A DNA stretch of 64,000 nt from Rhabdophis nuchalis (taxonomy: Eukaryota > Chordata > Lepidosauria > Squamata > Natricidae), in assembly GCA_039707465.1 (NCBI GenBank), contig CM077658.1, positions 19,519,232 through 19,583,231 of the forward strand. The letters are read 5' to 3'. This document shows, one piece after another, positions 33,891 to 45,425 of the stretch; the first letter of the stretch is position 1, and every line of letters starts with the position of its first letter. The position numbers and the translations under genes are program-made. The notes under the pieces are model-generated. The model saw only the letters and a program-made list of their open reading frames with translations. It had not been told where the DNA came from and ran no database searches.

Positions 33891-34780
33891 AAGCTTTCCC
33901 GAGAAAAATGTCCCACTCTTCCATTGATATTATGCCTCATCCTGCAAGAGTTTACGGGTGGGGGATGGCGGGGAGAGCCAGAGTGCATTTCAGCAAACAA
34001 GGTGCCTTCCTTTCTTGTTCATCATGTCCCTTATCGTAATAAATAATGAGGGTGCCATGGGCTGACAGTGAAATATTTTGAAAATAGTTTTGATATATAG
34101 CTGGCATAATACCTGTTGGGCATTGATAAATTGCAATAACAGAGATGGTGACAAACTCTGTGAAATATTAATGACCTGTTTCTCGAGGGCTGGGACTGAA
34201 ACGATACCTGCTTCTTCCATAATCCCGATGTAACTTTCATGAGTGAATCTGCCTGTATGCTTTAAGACAAGATACTTCAGTTGGTTTCTTTTGTTCTTTT
34301 GTCAAGCTTAAGTCCCAAGCAGATGACTGCGGAGACTTCACTCCAAGAGAACCTCTACACCGAAGATCAAATAGCAGAGGAAGTAGCCCATCAGGGAGAT
34401 GCGAAGGGCGTCATTATTTGGCCCCCTTGTCATTTCTCTGACCTGCAAGAGGGTCAGGCAACACTTTATGCCATTTTTCTTCCCCCCCCCCCCTTGAAAC
34501 AAAAAAATATTCCAATTTTAAATGCAGAATCAAAAGAATCCAGAACTAATGTTTAGAACTGCAGCAAGACTGCACAAAATTAGAAAGATTCTATTTTATC
34601 CCGCGGTCAGGGCAATGGATCCTTCGGAGGCCAAACGTTTTTTTTTTGAGCCCAATTCGAAAAACCCTTGAGGGGGATTGATTCAGGGTGGATTTTCATG
34701 CTTAAAAATGATATTTCTTGCTGTTTTTTAAAAATCAAGCTTTTTGCAGCCAGAAAAGGAATGCTCCTAACTGGGGGAAT
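33891..34780. other. Unique sequence
   Basis: Poly-C at 34483-34494. No gene recognised; frames 33990-34240 minus and 34281-34556 plus have no domain. Confidence 0.45.
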
Positions 34781-34907
34781 CAGCGATGGGTTGTTCCCAG
34801 TTCGGCCTGGATTGGGCAAACTGGTAGTAACAGCAGCGTCTTCAGTGTCACATATGCACACGAGCATGCCTGTACTTTTAGTAAAAAAAATTGGCAACCC
34901 ACCACTT
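34781..34907. mobile_element. Short hAT-type MITE
   Basis: CAGCGATGGGTTGTTCC at the left and GGCAACCCACCACTT at the right are inverted; probable 8-bp duplication GGGGGAAT/GGTGGAAT with one change (34773-34780, 34908-34915). Confidence 0.7.
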
Positions 34908-35386
34908 GGTGGAATATATGGTGAACTGAAGGAGCTTCTAGAATTGTTTTCTATTCGAAAGTAAATCTGATCGAGAATTCAGTTCAAACTGGAAATTGTT
35001 CCTAAGCTATAATTTAATGCTGTAGCAGCACATCACAATTTGCGTTTCTGTGTATGCAGAGTCCTCGTTTCAATTTTGCGGAATATCTAAATTACCGCCT
35101 CTTAGCAACGTGGATTGAATTTACGGCAGCACATAATATTACTCAGTGAGTCATACTGTGTTGACCATGTTTCTTGATATTAGTGTTTAGCTTAGAGCTT
35201 TAATAGCACCTTTTAATCTTTTAAAAACTGTATGATATACAGTATTTACTTGTTCATACTTAATGTACTGGAAATGCTCCATAACATTTTAAATTTTCAT
35301 TTTTGTACTTTATTCCTTGATCTTTTATGTTGTGTTTTTTTATTTCTGTTTTTATGACTTCTTTAAAATGTCTAATAAAGACACAC
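34908..35386. other. Unique AT-rich sequence
   Basis: No recognised feature. Confidence 0.45.
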
Positions 35387-35409
35387 ACTGAGAGAGAGGG
35401 GGGTGGGGT

Positions 35410-35502
<93 letters not shown>
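35387..35502. repeat. (GA)n microsatellite
   Basis: About 45 perfect GA units (35411-35501) after a short G-rich interruption. Confidence 0.95.
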
Positions 35503-35504
<2 letters not shown>

Positions 35505-35984
35505 TTTTTGAAACTTCTTTCCACCTATTTTAACATTTCTCTCCATCTACATTTCCAGTGTGATTTATAAACACAAAACAAATACTGAAAATAATAACCT
35601 CCCAATCCTATCTAAAGATGTTGAAGGACAGGACCCAGGATCTTCAATCTTCAAAGCAGATCATCTAACTGAGCATCGTAAGGCTTCCCCCAATTATATG
35701 TCTCGGGGTAAAAATGTCTTTCTTTTCCATCTTGGTCTTTCCATGAGGCTTTTCCTGCAAGGCACATCTGTGTCCACTAACTAACATTTTCTTCAGGACA
35801 AATGAAAGGATCAAAAACAGTTATTTACTAAAATAAAAATGCTTTAAAATGGAAGGAATAGAAGTCACCAGAGTCATTATTCTGTGGTGGTTGTCCTAGC
35901 TGACCATTACAAAAGCTATTTGTGTGGAAGTTGGTCTAAGCCTTGGAGAAGAATGATTGTCAACAATATGACAATATAAATTCA
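35503..35984. other. Unique sequence
   Basis: No recognised feature. Confidence 0.45.
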
Positions 35985-36080
35985 CAGCGCTGGCTCTTCG
36001 GCTTTGAAATGGAGAGCACCGCCCCCTAGAGTCAGAAATGACTGGCACGTATGTGTGAGGGGAACCTTTTCTTTTACCTA
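35985..36080 (+). mobile_element. Sauria-type SINE 3' fragment
   Basis: GCGCTGGCTCTTCGGCTTTG, CCGCCCCCTAGAGTCAGAAA and GGGGAACCTTTTCTTTTACC. Confidence 0.88.
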
Positions 36081-37044
36081 TTATGAATAAGATGGGAAGA
36101 AGAACAGGGAAGAGCAGGTTCAGTAAGCTTGGCATACATATTCAATATGGACTCCACAGCTATATCTTCTGGTGCTGCTTTCCATAACTCATACCCAATT
36201 CTGTAGTAGATACCTTGGCTAACTGGTGAACCAGTTGCATTCCTTAATATATGAATCAAATGCAAGATGAACTAGTCAACATGGCTATCGTTGAATTGAA
36301 ATAGTATTTATTCTGGTGGAGCATTGACTGGGTTAAAGGCACATAATGCTTTCATAGCTTCCTTTTAGTTATTCTTTAGCATCCTCAGCGCAGGAGGAAG
36401 AAGTGAAGAAGTTTCTTTTGCCAATGATAAATGAAACACTGACTAAAACAGGGATGTACCCTATATTTCAGCTGTTGCAGGGGTTAGATCGCAGGAAAAG
36501 AAGAACGGGCAGTTTTGTTGACAGAATCCGAATGATTAATCCTGACTATCTATCACTTCTCTTGGACTTCTGGCTTTGGTCTTTTTAGCTTTGATCTGAG
36601 TATAGGAACATTATAATTGCCTCCATCACTTCCTCTGTGATACTGAAGAGGTATCTTGATACTTGACCAAGGCGAAATATTTAGCTGCCCATCCTAAGTA
36701 AAGTATATCATCTTCCTGTAGTTCTTGGCTACCCTTGGGAGGACTAGAATTTGTTGGCCAAGTAGTGGTAGAGGTTCTTCACCTTTCTAGGGTGTAAGCC
36801 ATACCTAGAAGGTTACAAATCCATTTCTCAATGTACTGGTAAAGATATTTTCTCTATAAGATGAAGAAATGCAGCAGAACATGTTCTAAAGCTTCCTGCA
36901 TTGGATAGACAATGAAAGAAGGTCTTCAGGAAACACATTGGTTTGGAAGTATTTCAAAACCAACACTGAACTGCAACACTCTATGGAAAGACAACCACTT
37001 CACTGCCACAAAACCTCACTTCATCCATAGGAAGATTGGGCTTT
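36081..37044 (-). other. Unidentified possible retrosequence or pseudogene
   Basis: On minus, 36074-36265 is a 63-codon open stretch (YYRIGYELWKAAPEDIAVES segment) that continues upstream through stops at about 36266-36330 (KALCAFNPVNAPPE). The composition is protein-like and disrupted, so a decayed retrotransposon or processed pseudogene is possible. I do not recognise the family. The remainder to 37044 shows nothing certain. Confidence 0.3.
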
Positions 37045-37465
37045 TTTTGTTAGTTGCAAAGTCATGTCCAACCCATTGTGACCCCATGAACAATGTTCCT
37101 CCAGACTTCCTGTGCTCTACCATCCTCGAGTCCATTTAAACTCATGCCGACTGTTTCAGTGACTCCATGCAACCACCTCATTCTCTGTCGTTCTGTTCTT
37201 CTTTTGCCCTCCATCTTTCCCAGCATGAGGCTCTTCTCCAAGTGAATCCTTCCTTCTCATTAGGTGGCCAAATTATTTGAGTTTCCTCTTTAGGATCTGG
37301 CCTTCTAAAGAGCAGTCAGGGTTGATCTCCTCTAGGACTGACCGGTTTGATCGCCTTGCAGTCCAAGAGACTCGCAGGAGTCTTCTCCAGCACCAGAGTT
37401 CAAAGGCCTCCATTCTTTGGTGCTCAGTCTTTCTTTTAGTCCAACCTTCACATGCTGGGTTGTGT
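37045..37465 (-). mobile_element. Bov-B (RTE) LINE 3' region
   Basis: On plus the antisense words TTAGTTGCAAAGTCATGTCC, CTTTCCCAGCATGAGGCTCT, TTAGGTGGCCAAATTATTTG, CTTGCAGTCCAAGAGACTCG and AGTCTTCTCCAGCACCAGAG are the well-known Bov-B/RTE ORF2 C-terminal region. 420 bp, 5'-truncated. Confidence 0.92.
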
Positions 37466-38993
37466 TCACATGTAAATTGGTTGGGATGAAACTTTTTGGG
37501 GATGTAAGATTTGGCTTATACCCCCCAAAAGCTCCACCCCAAATGATTTACACATGTACACACCCGAGCATGGGAAACTTGACTTCTGGTTTGGTGGGTT
37601 GTGCTATTAAACAGGATAACCATGTGCTTCCCCAGAAGAAGAGCTTATGCAACAGAAGAGTCCGCTTGGAGAGATCATTACAAAATCCCATTATCACTTC
37701 TACAAGTTGAAACTATTTGTCATCACCGGAGAGATGACAAGCCTAGAAATCCAACATTTGTTATTATCAGATGATAAATGATATTCCATTAAAGCCGCAA
37801 TACATCACTTGAAAAGCTGCAAAGGAGATATCAGACCTATCGGCACTTGACTTATAATTTAATTTTCAAAAGCTGTCAACTAAAATTTCAAAGGCTAAGC
37901 ATTTTCTTTCTTTCTTTTTTTTGAAGTTCATCTTATTTATTTTCCTCATCTGTTAGTCTAATTTTTTTCTTCTGATATGGCAAACGTAACTGATTACGCA
38001 CAATGCATAATTCTTCTTCCCTTGATTAAGTAATACATCAGATGTCACTTGTGTATTAAAATATAAACGACAGCTAATAAAAGCCAAAGGGTAAGAAAGG
38101 ACACACCTTATTTTAATTTGCTTTTAAAATATACACGTTTTCTTGCGATGATGAGAAAGAAAATCGTGACATATCTAATACAGACCGTTGTTTCCCCTTT
38201 CTCTCTTTTTAACTTAAATTCAGCAGAGGTTAAAAGGGCTGCTTAAAGTAAGGTTAGCGAAAAATTATTTCTTTAAAAAAAACCTGACATCTAGATAACA
38301 TTAAATTTTATACTGGACCTTTACAGCAAAAGTTCAGCCATTCTGTCCAGGAGTCAATTCTCTGATAACAAAATGTTATCTTGGTTCCACAAATAATTTT
38401 CTAACTTTTCTTTCTCAATCTCTCCATTTAGAATTTATTTGGTCTCAGTTTTCAATTCTGCTCTGTCCACAACGAAACAAGATTTTTCCCAACCAGAAAT
38501 TTCTTAGAACATTGCCTTTGGCAGTGGGGTACCTCTATAACATTTATCTCTGTCTTTTTTTTCCAAATTTGATTTTAAATATTTACAACATCATATGTCT
38601 CTCTCTGACTGAAATTACCGATGAACTGTTATTGTCTAAAAATCTACCACAGGAACAAGGAGCAATGTAGAAACACAGAGGGTGTCAATTTTTATTTGCG
38701 AAATCTTCTCTTCTTGGAACTAATGAAAAAAGGGATGGTTTCATTTATGGAAGAGTCCCTTAACTACCTGGACACTTTGCGTGCCATAAACATAGTTTAA
38801 GAGATGCTAAATGGAGGCCTGCATTTAAATAATAGGTACCAGTAAGAAAAGTAGATTGTGAATGATGTTGTCTTGAAGCCTAACAAGCTTTATTATCCCA
38901 CAGTTTTTATGGAGCGTGTCCATTTCATTAGATGAGTAGAGTAAATCTGTATGAAAGAGGGTTTACAAGTAAATATATTTGTAGGAAGGATAG
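37466..38993. other. Unique AT-rich sequence, candidate conserved non-coding
   Basis: 1.5 kb with no recognised repeat. 37740-38110 is dense in ATTA/TAAT words and lacks simple repeats (CCATTAAAGCCGCAATACAT at 37786-37805). Role unknown. Confidence 0.45.
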
Positions 38994-39332
38994 TGTTGTG
39001 ATATAGGCTTCCCCAGCAGCACGAAGCCGAGTCCTCGTCCCGATAAACCCCTTTTATTTTATTTATAGTGAATTCCTCTCCAGCAAAGTCCTGGCCCACA
39101 GTCTTTCAAGATAGTTCACAATTATCGACCTTTTTAAGGCTTGGAGAGTGGCCAGGCCAATCTCTTTCAGACGCTGCAAAAGAATGCAATTGTCTCCTGC
39201 AAATTCCACTCCCCTTTCGCTCCTCTTTTATTTCCTATGGACGGGGTCATTCACCGTCAACTTGTGGCCTTACTCCCAAGTCAACCCTTGTTCCTTAGCT
39301 GTTCCCTTCATCTGGCAATTCTGCGCATGTGC

Positions 39333-39505
39333 CAGGGGTGGGTTTCTGCAGGCTCGTACCTACTCGCGAGAACCGGTTGGTGAAATTTAGAGAACCGGTG
39401 AGAGGGGGTTCCACCAGCATACCTAGAAGTAAATCTGGCCCGCCGCTGCCAGTGACCCAACGGGAAGGAAATGAAACGAAGGAAAAAAGGAAGGAAGAAA
39501 GGAAA

Positions 39506-39574
<69 letters not shown>

Positions 39575-39753
39575 ATGAATTTATCATCACAATTGAGTCC
39601 AAAATTTTGGTTGCTAAGCAAGAGCGTTGTTAAATGAGTTTCACCACATTTTAAAAGGTGGCCACTCCCACCTGTCACATGACTGCCAAGCCACGCCCAC
39701 AAAATAGGCCACACCTACAGAGTAGGTTCTAAAAAATTTGAAACCCACCCCTG
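39333..39753. mobile_element. hAT-type MITE (421 bp) in an LTR
   Basis: Starts CAGGGGTGGGTTTC, ends GAAACCCACCCCTG: 14-bp perfect inverted ends. Perfect 8-bp duplication GCATGTGC (39325-39332, 39754-39761), and the uninterrupted LTR copies show the single-copy target. Contains a (GAAA)n and a segment (CACAATTGAGTCC...TTGCTAAGCAAG) resembling the Tigger-like MITE. Confidence 0.93.
39478..39575. repeat. (GAAA)n microsatellite inside the MITE
   Basis: About 20 GAAA units; Lys/Glu and Phe/Ser frames across it are artefacts. Confidence 0.93.
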
Positions 39754-39977
39754 GCATGTGCACACTGGAAACAGGCTCCAGCTGTTTCTCTGCCTCACTG
39801 ATTGTCTGACTCCGAAGGCAGCCAATAACTGGCATACGGCTCTGGCCCCCTCTCTGCTCTGACCCAGAGCCCTCCTCAGAGCCTTCCCCAGACTCCAGGA
39901 CTGGCCCATGTTCCTCCCCAACCTCCTCACTGTCCGAATCTGCTGCCAGCTCCACTGGCCTCCGATGGACCACAACA

Positions 39978-40592
39978 ACTTCTTTTCCCCACTATCTTCG
40001 TTTGACTCCTTCATCTTATCCTGGTGCCTGTTCCAGTTCCCCTCTTTACTCCAGAACTTAGTATTCTTCCTTGTGAGATTGCCATAAAAGCATCATTTGC
40101 TGACTCTTTAGCACAACAGATAGACAGAAGATGGGAGATGAGCTGAAGGCCAGAAGACAGAAACAAATTACTTTGTTTGTCTGTTCCTAGATATGGGTCG
40201 CAGAGATGGGTCCATCAATTGCCTTTGAGTCAGAGTTGAATTCTGGAGATATTCATGGACACACACCCATGAAATATGGATCAGAAGAATGTCTGTCTAT
40301 TCCCTTCTCAGTCTAGCCAAAAATCCAGCAACTCCCAGATCATCTTCTAGCCAGCATTGACCAGGACAAGCCTTGCTTAACTTCCAGGACTGGACAATTG
40401 AAGTCCATGAAAACCCCTGGGTTAATAAAATTGATTATTCTTGACGATACCCCACCACTCAGTGCTTTAGTTATGCCTGGATAGTTTCAACTGCGGGATA
40501 GTTGTTCTTTCACTAATATTCTAGTCAAGTGCTGTGCTTGAGGGATCATCCCTACTTCCACCTTAGAACTTAAAGTGGAATAAATTCTGCAG
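39978..40592. other. Unique sequence
   Basis: No recognised feature. Confidence 0.45.
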
Positions 40593-40755
40593 AGGGAAGG
40601 AAAAGGGAGGGAGGGAGAGAGGGAGGACGGCAGGAAGGCAGGAAGGGAACAGAAGAAAGGAAGGGTGGGAGAGAGGGAGGGAGGAAGAAAGGAAGGAAGG
40701 AAGGAAGGAAGAAGGAAAGAAGGAAGGAGAAGGATGGAGAAAAAGGAGAGGCGAG
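40593..40755. repeat. Purine-rich (GGGA)n/(GGAA)n tract
   Basis: Degenerate GGGA, GGAA and GGCA units. Confidence 0.9.
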
Positions 40756-41339
40756 GAGAGGAGTCGTTATCAAGTGACCACTTTGAATCCATCCACTCTA
40801 AGATAAAATATATTATGTAGAAATTCTCCAAAATGGTGGGGCGGATGGCGAGGATGGTAGACTCCTGGAAGGAATCCTGTTTCTTTTCATCCTAAAGGCT
40901 CGGTCATTATAGAGTCTCCCTCGCCACGTCTTTCTGTTCTCTTCCTCTTTCTTAACTCTTTCCCACCTTTGAGAGGGACAGTCAAGAAAAGTCTGGAAAT
41001 TATCCGCTGTACTTTTACCATGTCATTATCCCCCTCTTTAAGGAGGTGATCCAGCCCTGCTGTTCCAAGAGGGAATTGAAGTCTAGTTTCTCAGACCTTC
41101 CCTCCTGACCGAAGAGCTTTGAGTCCTCCCTGCGACCAGCTTCATCTTCCTAACGGAAGCTGAGTTACCTTCAACGTGACTTGCAACATCTACTGTAATT
41201 TTCATCTCTGGAGTACACTGAGAAACAAGGCTCTCTCTCTCTCTCTCTTTTGTTTTTGACTTTTGCAGGCTATGAATCATCAACAATCATGATTATTACC
41301 TTTCCCCAACATTCCTGGATTGGACACGGACAAAGGCAG
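40756..41339. other. Unique sequence
   Basis: Short (CT)n at 41231-41248. No gene recognised. Confidence 0.45.
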
Positions 41340-41739
41340 GGTCAGGTCTGCAAGCCATCTTTTCTTTTGGATCTTTGGCCTGCCATGCTTTCTATTTATT
41401 CTATTGTGGGAAAATGGGAGGGGGGATTGTAGGAGAGAGATGCAATGTAGCCATAACAAAATTCTTTCTAGAAAGCCAAGGTCATCCTTTGTCCTTGCAC
41501 CTTGACTGGAATTGGATGGGTGAAACTGCCAGCATGGCAGTGGGAGATTGGACCATGGAATGGACTTGTGGGTGTGGGGGCAAGATCTTGAACTTTCAAC
41601 TGGGTGGGGAAAACTGGGAATCTTTCAGATTCGGGTTTCCCCAGATGTGCCAACATGGCTCTCTTAATAAATTGGAACTTTGAACAATACTTGGCTTTGG
41701 ATTCTGATTTAATTTTGGATGGTATCTGGAACGCTGACA
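41340..41739 (+). mobile_element. LTR family 2 (about 400 bp)
   Basis: CATCTTTTCTTTTGGATCTT at the 5' side, TGCCAACATGGCTCTCTTAA and an AATAAA at 41667 near the 3' side, ending GGAACGCTGACA. Start is less sure (GGTCAGGTCTG for TGTCAGG). No target duplication read. Overlapping frames 41375-41683 are non-coding. Confidence 0.78.
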
Positions 41740-42117
41740 GGTAGCCCCTCTCAAATACATCATAGTGACACTCTTACAATCCCTTCTATCATTTTTAAGA
41801 ACATCTCATTAGAGGAAAATCCATGTGTGAAGGAGATGGAATGAAAAGAACTTACTGTATCTTGATATTGACAGTATTTTTAGGAGTAGTTACTACAGTG
41901 TAACTACAAAGGTCTCATAGGATTTTAAGAAGACACCCACATACAGGAAAATCCGAAGAAGTTCATCCTTTAAAATTCTCAGGCTGTAGACAACCTGATT
42001 CTGGTGTTGTATTTCTACTGTCTTTTAGGAATAAGAATTCCTTATGGTGGGATAGCATGGCATGCAACAGGAATTGTAAGGTGGTGTCTTAATCATAGGA
42101 ATGAGATAATTTCCAAG
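41740..42117. other. Unique sequence
   Basis: No recognised feature. Confidence 0.45.
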
Positions 42118-42166
42118 AGCCGTGGTGGCACAGTGGTTAGAGTGCAGTACTGCAAGCGACTTCATC
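42118..42166 (+). mobile_element. Second tRNA-SINE family, head fragment
   Basis: CCGTGGTGGCACAGTGGTTA and GAGTGCAGTACTGCAAGC; stops just before LTR family 1 sequence. Confidence 0.75.
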
Positions 42167-42169
42167 TGA

Positions 42170-42300
42170 AGATAAGGTCTGTGACAGTAAATCCTCCCTT
42201 GCTGGATGTGAATGAGCCGAATTCACAATAAATTAATAAAAGGGGTTTTTGTCGGGACAAGGAGTTTGCTTCATGCTCTTGGGAAGCCTAGGTCAGAACA
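42170..42300 (+). mobile_element. LTR family 1, 3' end
   Basis: AGATAAGGTCTGTGACAGTA, AATAAATTAATAAAAGGGGT (polyadenylation region) and terminal CCTAGGTCAGAACA. Only the last 130 bp. Confidence 0.85.
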
Positions 42301-42475
42301 GGATGCAAAAATCTGATCTTTAATTTCAACCTCAAAGGCGGCAGTCTGTATTTCTCTGTGATTTCCTGACTGTTCTCTCTTTTTGAAGAGTTTTCCTTTA
42401 CACACGTTAGCTAAATGAAATAAATATTTTGCAGTTTTACCAAAATGGATTTTGTTCCACTGGCATTTAAATTAA
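42301..42475. other. Unique spacer
   Basis: No recognised feature. Confidence 0.45.
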
Positions 42476-42824
42476 ACGTAAAGGTTTCCCTCGCACATAT
42501 GTGCTAGTCGTTCCCAACTCTAGGGGGCGGTGCTCATCTCTGTTTCAAAGCCTAGGAGCTAGCACTGTCCGAAGATGTCTCCGTGATCATGTGGCCAGCA
42601 TGACTAAACGCTGAAGGCGCACGGAACGCTGTTAGCTTCCCACCAAAGGTGGTTCCTATTTTTCTACTTGCATTTTTCCGTGCTTTTGAACTGCTAGGTT
42701 GGCAGAAACCAGGACAAGTAAGGGGAGCTCACTTCATTATGCGGTGCTAGGGATTCAAACCTCCGAACATCTGAGCTTTCTGATCAACAAGCTCAGCGTC
42801 TTAGCCCCTGAGCCACCACGTCTC
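42476..42824 (-). mobile_element. Sauria-type SINE, near full length
   Basis: From GTAAAGGTTTCCCTCGCACA to GCCCCTGAGCCACCACGTCT. B box degraded (GGTTTGAATCC on minus). About 349 bp. Confidence 0.93.
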
Positions 42825-43424
42825 TAGCATTTATATCTCTGTAAAAATGGGCTAAGTGTAAAGATGTCGCAAAACTCTTATATCTAATTTGCAGACAACT
42901 TAAGTAGAATTTTCATATTGTGATGCCTTTTCTCTTTCTCTCTCGCTGAGAAACAGCAGAGTGGAACTAAGCCTCTTCAGTTAGGTAAATATTTACTAGT
43001 TAAGTACAAGTCAACATTTTTCTTCCAATGTTCCTACCTCTTTCAATACACCAGATGGCAGTGTTGGGCTTGTGTTGCAATGAAGCAATGGAAATAATAC
43101 AAGGCTTTTACCTGTTAGTTTAAAAAAAAAAAATCTGAGTGAGCAGAATTCCTCAAAAATTTGAAAAATCTATCATGGTAGCAGGGACGATTGAAATTTT
43201 CATTTTCTAATATGCACTACAACTCCAAAGGTGAGATGTGGGTGGGATCTACTATTTGCTCTCTGCCCTCGCATTATGTAAATGAGATGATATTGTAGAT
43301 CAGATCAATTTTATTACAGTTTTTAGCCAAGAATAAAAGAGAGAGCAAGAGAGGAGGTGACTGAAATTTACGGCAGTACAGTAGAAGCCATTTGAAGCAC
43401 AACAAGCTGTATCTTAACAGAACA
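42825..43424. other. Unique AT-rich sequence
   Basis: Poly-A at 43122-43133. No recognised feature. Confidence 0.45.
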
Positions 43425-43570
43425 CACACCTCGAGGGATGTTAAGGATGTCTTACCTCCACAGTATTTTTTTCCAGAGAGTAAGTCATCTTTGTACCAAG
43501 TTTGGTTGAAATTGCTCAAGGCGTTCCAGAGTTCCATACACAGATATAGCTATTTATATATAGATAGATT
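43425..43570 (-). repeat. Unclassified interspersed repeat next to GATA units
   Basis: Reverse complement of 12186-12290: CCAAGTTTGGTTGAAATTGC and AGGCGTTCCAGAGTTCCATA, with a short GATA run at 43557-43570. Confidence 0.65.
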
Positions 43571-43587
43571 CAAGGCAGAGAACATAT

Positions 43588-43850
43588 CAGTGGTGGGTTC
43601 CAGCCGGTACGGCCTGGTTCAGCTGAACCAGTAGTAGCCGGGATCAGCGGCCACCGTACCAGTACAGTGGCTTGTTTGGCCCACCCGCCCACCAATTGTG
43701 CACATGGACACTGCGTGTGGCACCTGCGTGACCTCCAACAAGCAGCTGGGTGTCGCAGGGGCAGTGGAGTACATAGCGAGCATGCACAACCAGGACGCCC
43801 GGCCCCGTGCACAGCATACAGGTAGCGGCGGGGAGAGGAATCCACCACTG
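43588..43850. mobile_element. hAT-type MITE (263 bp)
   Basis: Starts CAGTGGTGGGTTCC, ends GGAATCCACCACTG; perfect 8-bp duplication GAACATAT (43580-43587, 43851-43858). GC-rich interior; frames across it are spurious. Confidence 0.92.
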
Positions 43851-44056
43851 GAACATATCCAACACACCTTCCTCCTCTTATTTTCCCCTCAACAATTCTG
43901 TGAGGTGAGTTGGGGTGAGACCGAGGGACTGGGTCAAAGTCGCCCAGCTGGCTTTCATAGCTAAAGCAGAACTAGAACTCACTGTCTCCTGGTAATTGGC
44001 CCAAAGTTACCTCGGCAGCTTCCATATAGCTAAGATGGAACTTGAACTCGTGGCCT
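43851..44056. other. Unique spacer
   Basis: No recognised feature. Confidence 0.4.
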
Positions 44057-44190
44057 CCCCTCTTTTATTTTTTATTTATTTATTTATTTTCTCCCATTTC
44101 TATACCGCACCTATCTCCCCAATGGGACTCAGGGCGGTGCACAGAAAAATTAAAACGCTACAAACAATCAAAGTATATTTTAGTGCCTTA
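44057..44190 (-). mobile_element. L2 LINE 3' UTR fragment
   Basis: ATTT-rich tail complement at 44066-44092, then TCCCCAATGGGACTCAGGGC and GGTGCACAGAAAAATTAAAA. Confidence 0.85.
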
Positions 44191-44992
44191 ATCATTAGGC
44201 CAAATAGTAAAAAAAGATAAAAAAAGATGGTTATGACTTATAGAAAAGATGCAAATGCTTCTGTAACTGTAGAGTAAAATGCTAACTTATATTTATACTT
44301 ATAACTGCTGTAAAAGAAAATTGGAAATCACTTCTGTATAGTCCTTTCCCCCTACTTTTCCTTTGATTATTGCACTTTGGTCTTTCCACCGTTCTTCTTT
44401 CTCGTTTTTCTTCCATTTTCCTTCTAAATATGAGTTCTTGTCAGGTTTTTTCCCCCTGTTTTCTTGATGGTTAAGGCGATGTGATCAAAGTTCCACCATG
44501 AAGTGCATAAAAAATATAGGTAAAGTTTCGAATGACGTCATTAGCTCCACCATCTCAATATTTTTTCTCATATGTTGAAGTCAACCCCGCCAGCAGCTTC
44601 CTATGTCATCTTGTGGCAGTTTTTCTCTGTTAGTAAATAGATTGAATACAACTGAAATACTTGGAATAATTGTATTCTTCAGATCATTAGCTGAGTTTTG
44701 TCATTTGGATATGTAAAAACCTGACAAAATTATCTCTCTGATGATTACATTTTGGGCACCATTGACCAAATGTTGCAACTTTTTGTAATATATCAAAATC
44801 CCCATGGATGGTCTCCCCGGGCTTTGTCTATTTTTCTAGAAATGATAAATAATAATAATTTCTCGACCAACATTCCTCCATCTGAATGCTGAATTATATA
44901 CATCATGTATAATCTTATCATTTATTCAGTTCGTTTCTCCCAGTAGAGGTCACCCTTGTAAAAATATTTGAAGAGCTCTGAAGAGTTCAAAA
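44191..44992. other. Unique sequence
   Basis: No recognised feature. Confidence 0.45.
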
Positions 44993-45425
44993 GGGATGTG
45001 GTGGCTCAGTGGCTATGATGCTGAGCTTGTCGATCAGAAAGGTCGGTAGTTTGGCGGTTTGAATCCCTAGCGCCGCATAATGGAGTGAGCTCCTGTTACT
45101 TGTCCCAGCTTCTGCCAACCTAGCAGTTTGAAAGCATGTAAAAATGCAAGTAGAAAAATAGGAACCATCTTTGGTGGGAAGGTTACAGCGTTCTTTGTGC
45201 TTCTTATCCATGAAGCTTCTTTGATTCTGACTGAATGGACGTCTCCGTGGCCACAGAGACGTCTTTGGACAGCCCTGGCTTTTCGGCTTTGAAACGGAGA
45301 TTTAAACCTGGGACAAGTAACGGGAGCTCACTCCGTTACGCGGCGCTAGGGCTTTGAACTGCCAAACTGCCAACCTTTCTGATTGACAAGCTCGGCATCT
45401 TAGCCACTGAGCCACCGCGTCCCTG
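44993..45425. mobile_element. Composite: SINE head (+), Penelope piece, SINE piece (+), SINE head (-)
   Basis: 44993-45196 is a Sauria-type SINE from its head to GGTTACAGCG; 45197-45239 is the Penelope module; 45251-45302 is SINE 3' body; 45306-45425 is a SINE head in reverse. The two heads form inverted arms of roughly 120 bp. A local 12-bp hairpin sits at 45239-45262. Confidence 0.85.

Larger units (their letters stand above)
38994..39977 (-). mobile_element. LTR family 1, split by a hAT MITE
   Basis: Minus-strand LTR in pieces 38994-39332 and 39762-39977; ends TGTTGTGATATAGG (mutated 3' end complement) and CACAACA. Polyadenylation signal complement TTTATTTTATTTATAG at 39053-39068. No intact 5-bp duplication (flanks GATAG and ACTTC differ). 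The MITE at 39333-39753 interrupts it in the U3-like part. Confidence 0.85.

Noticed and set aside
41040..41056. 17-nt match to the bacterial anti-Shine-Dalgarno end of 16S rRNA (AAGGAGGTGATCCAGCC orientation)
   Set aside because: No further 16S similarity on either side; a chance short match, not an rRNA gene or bacterial insertion.
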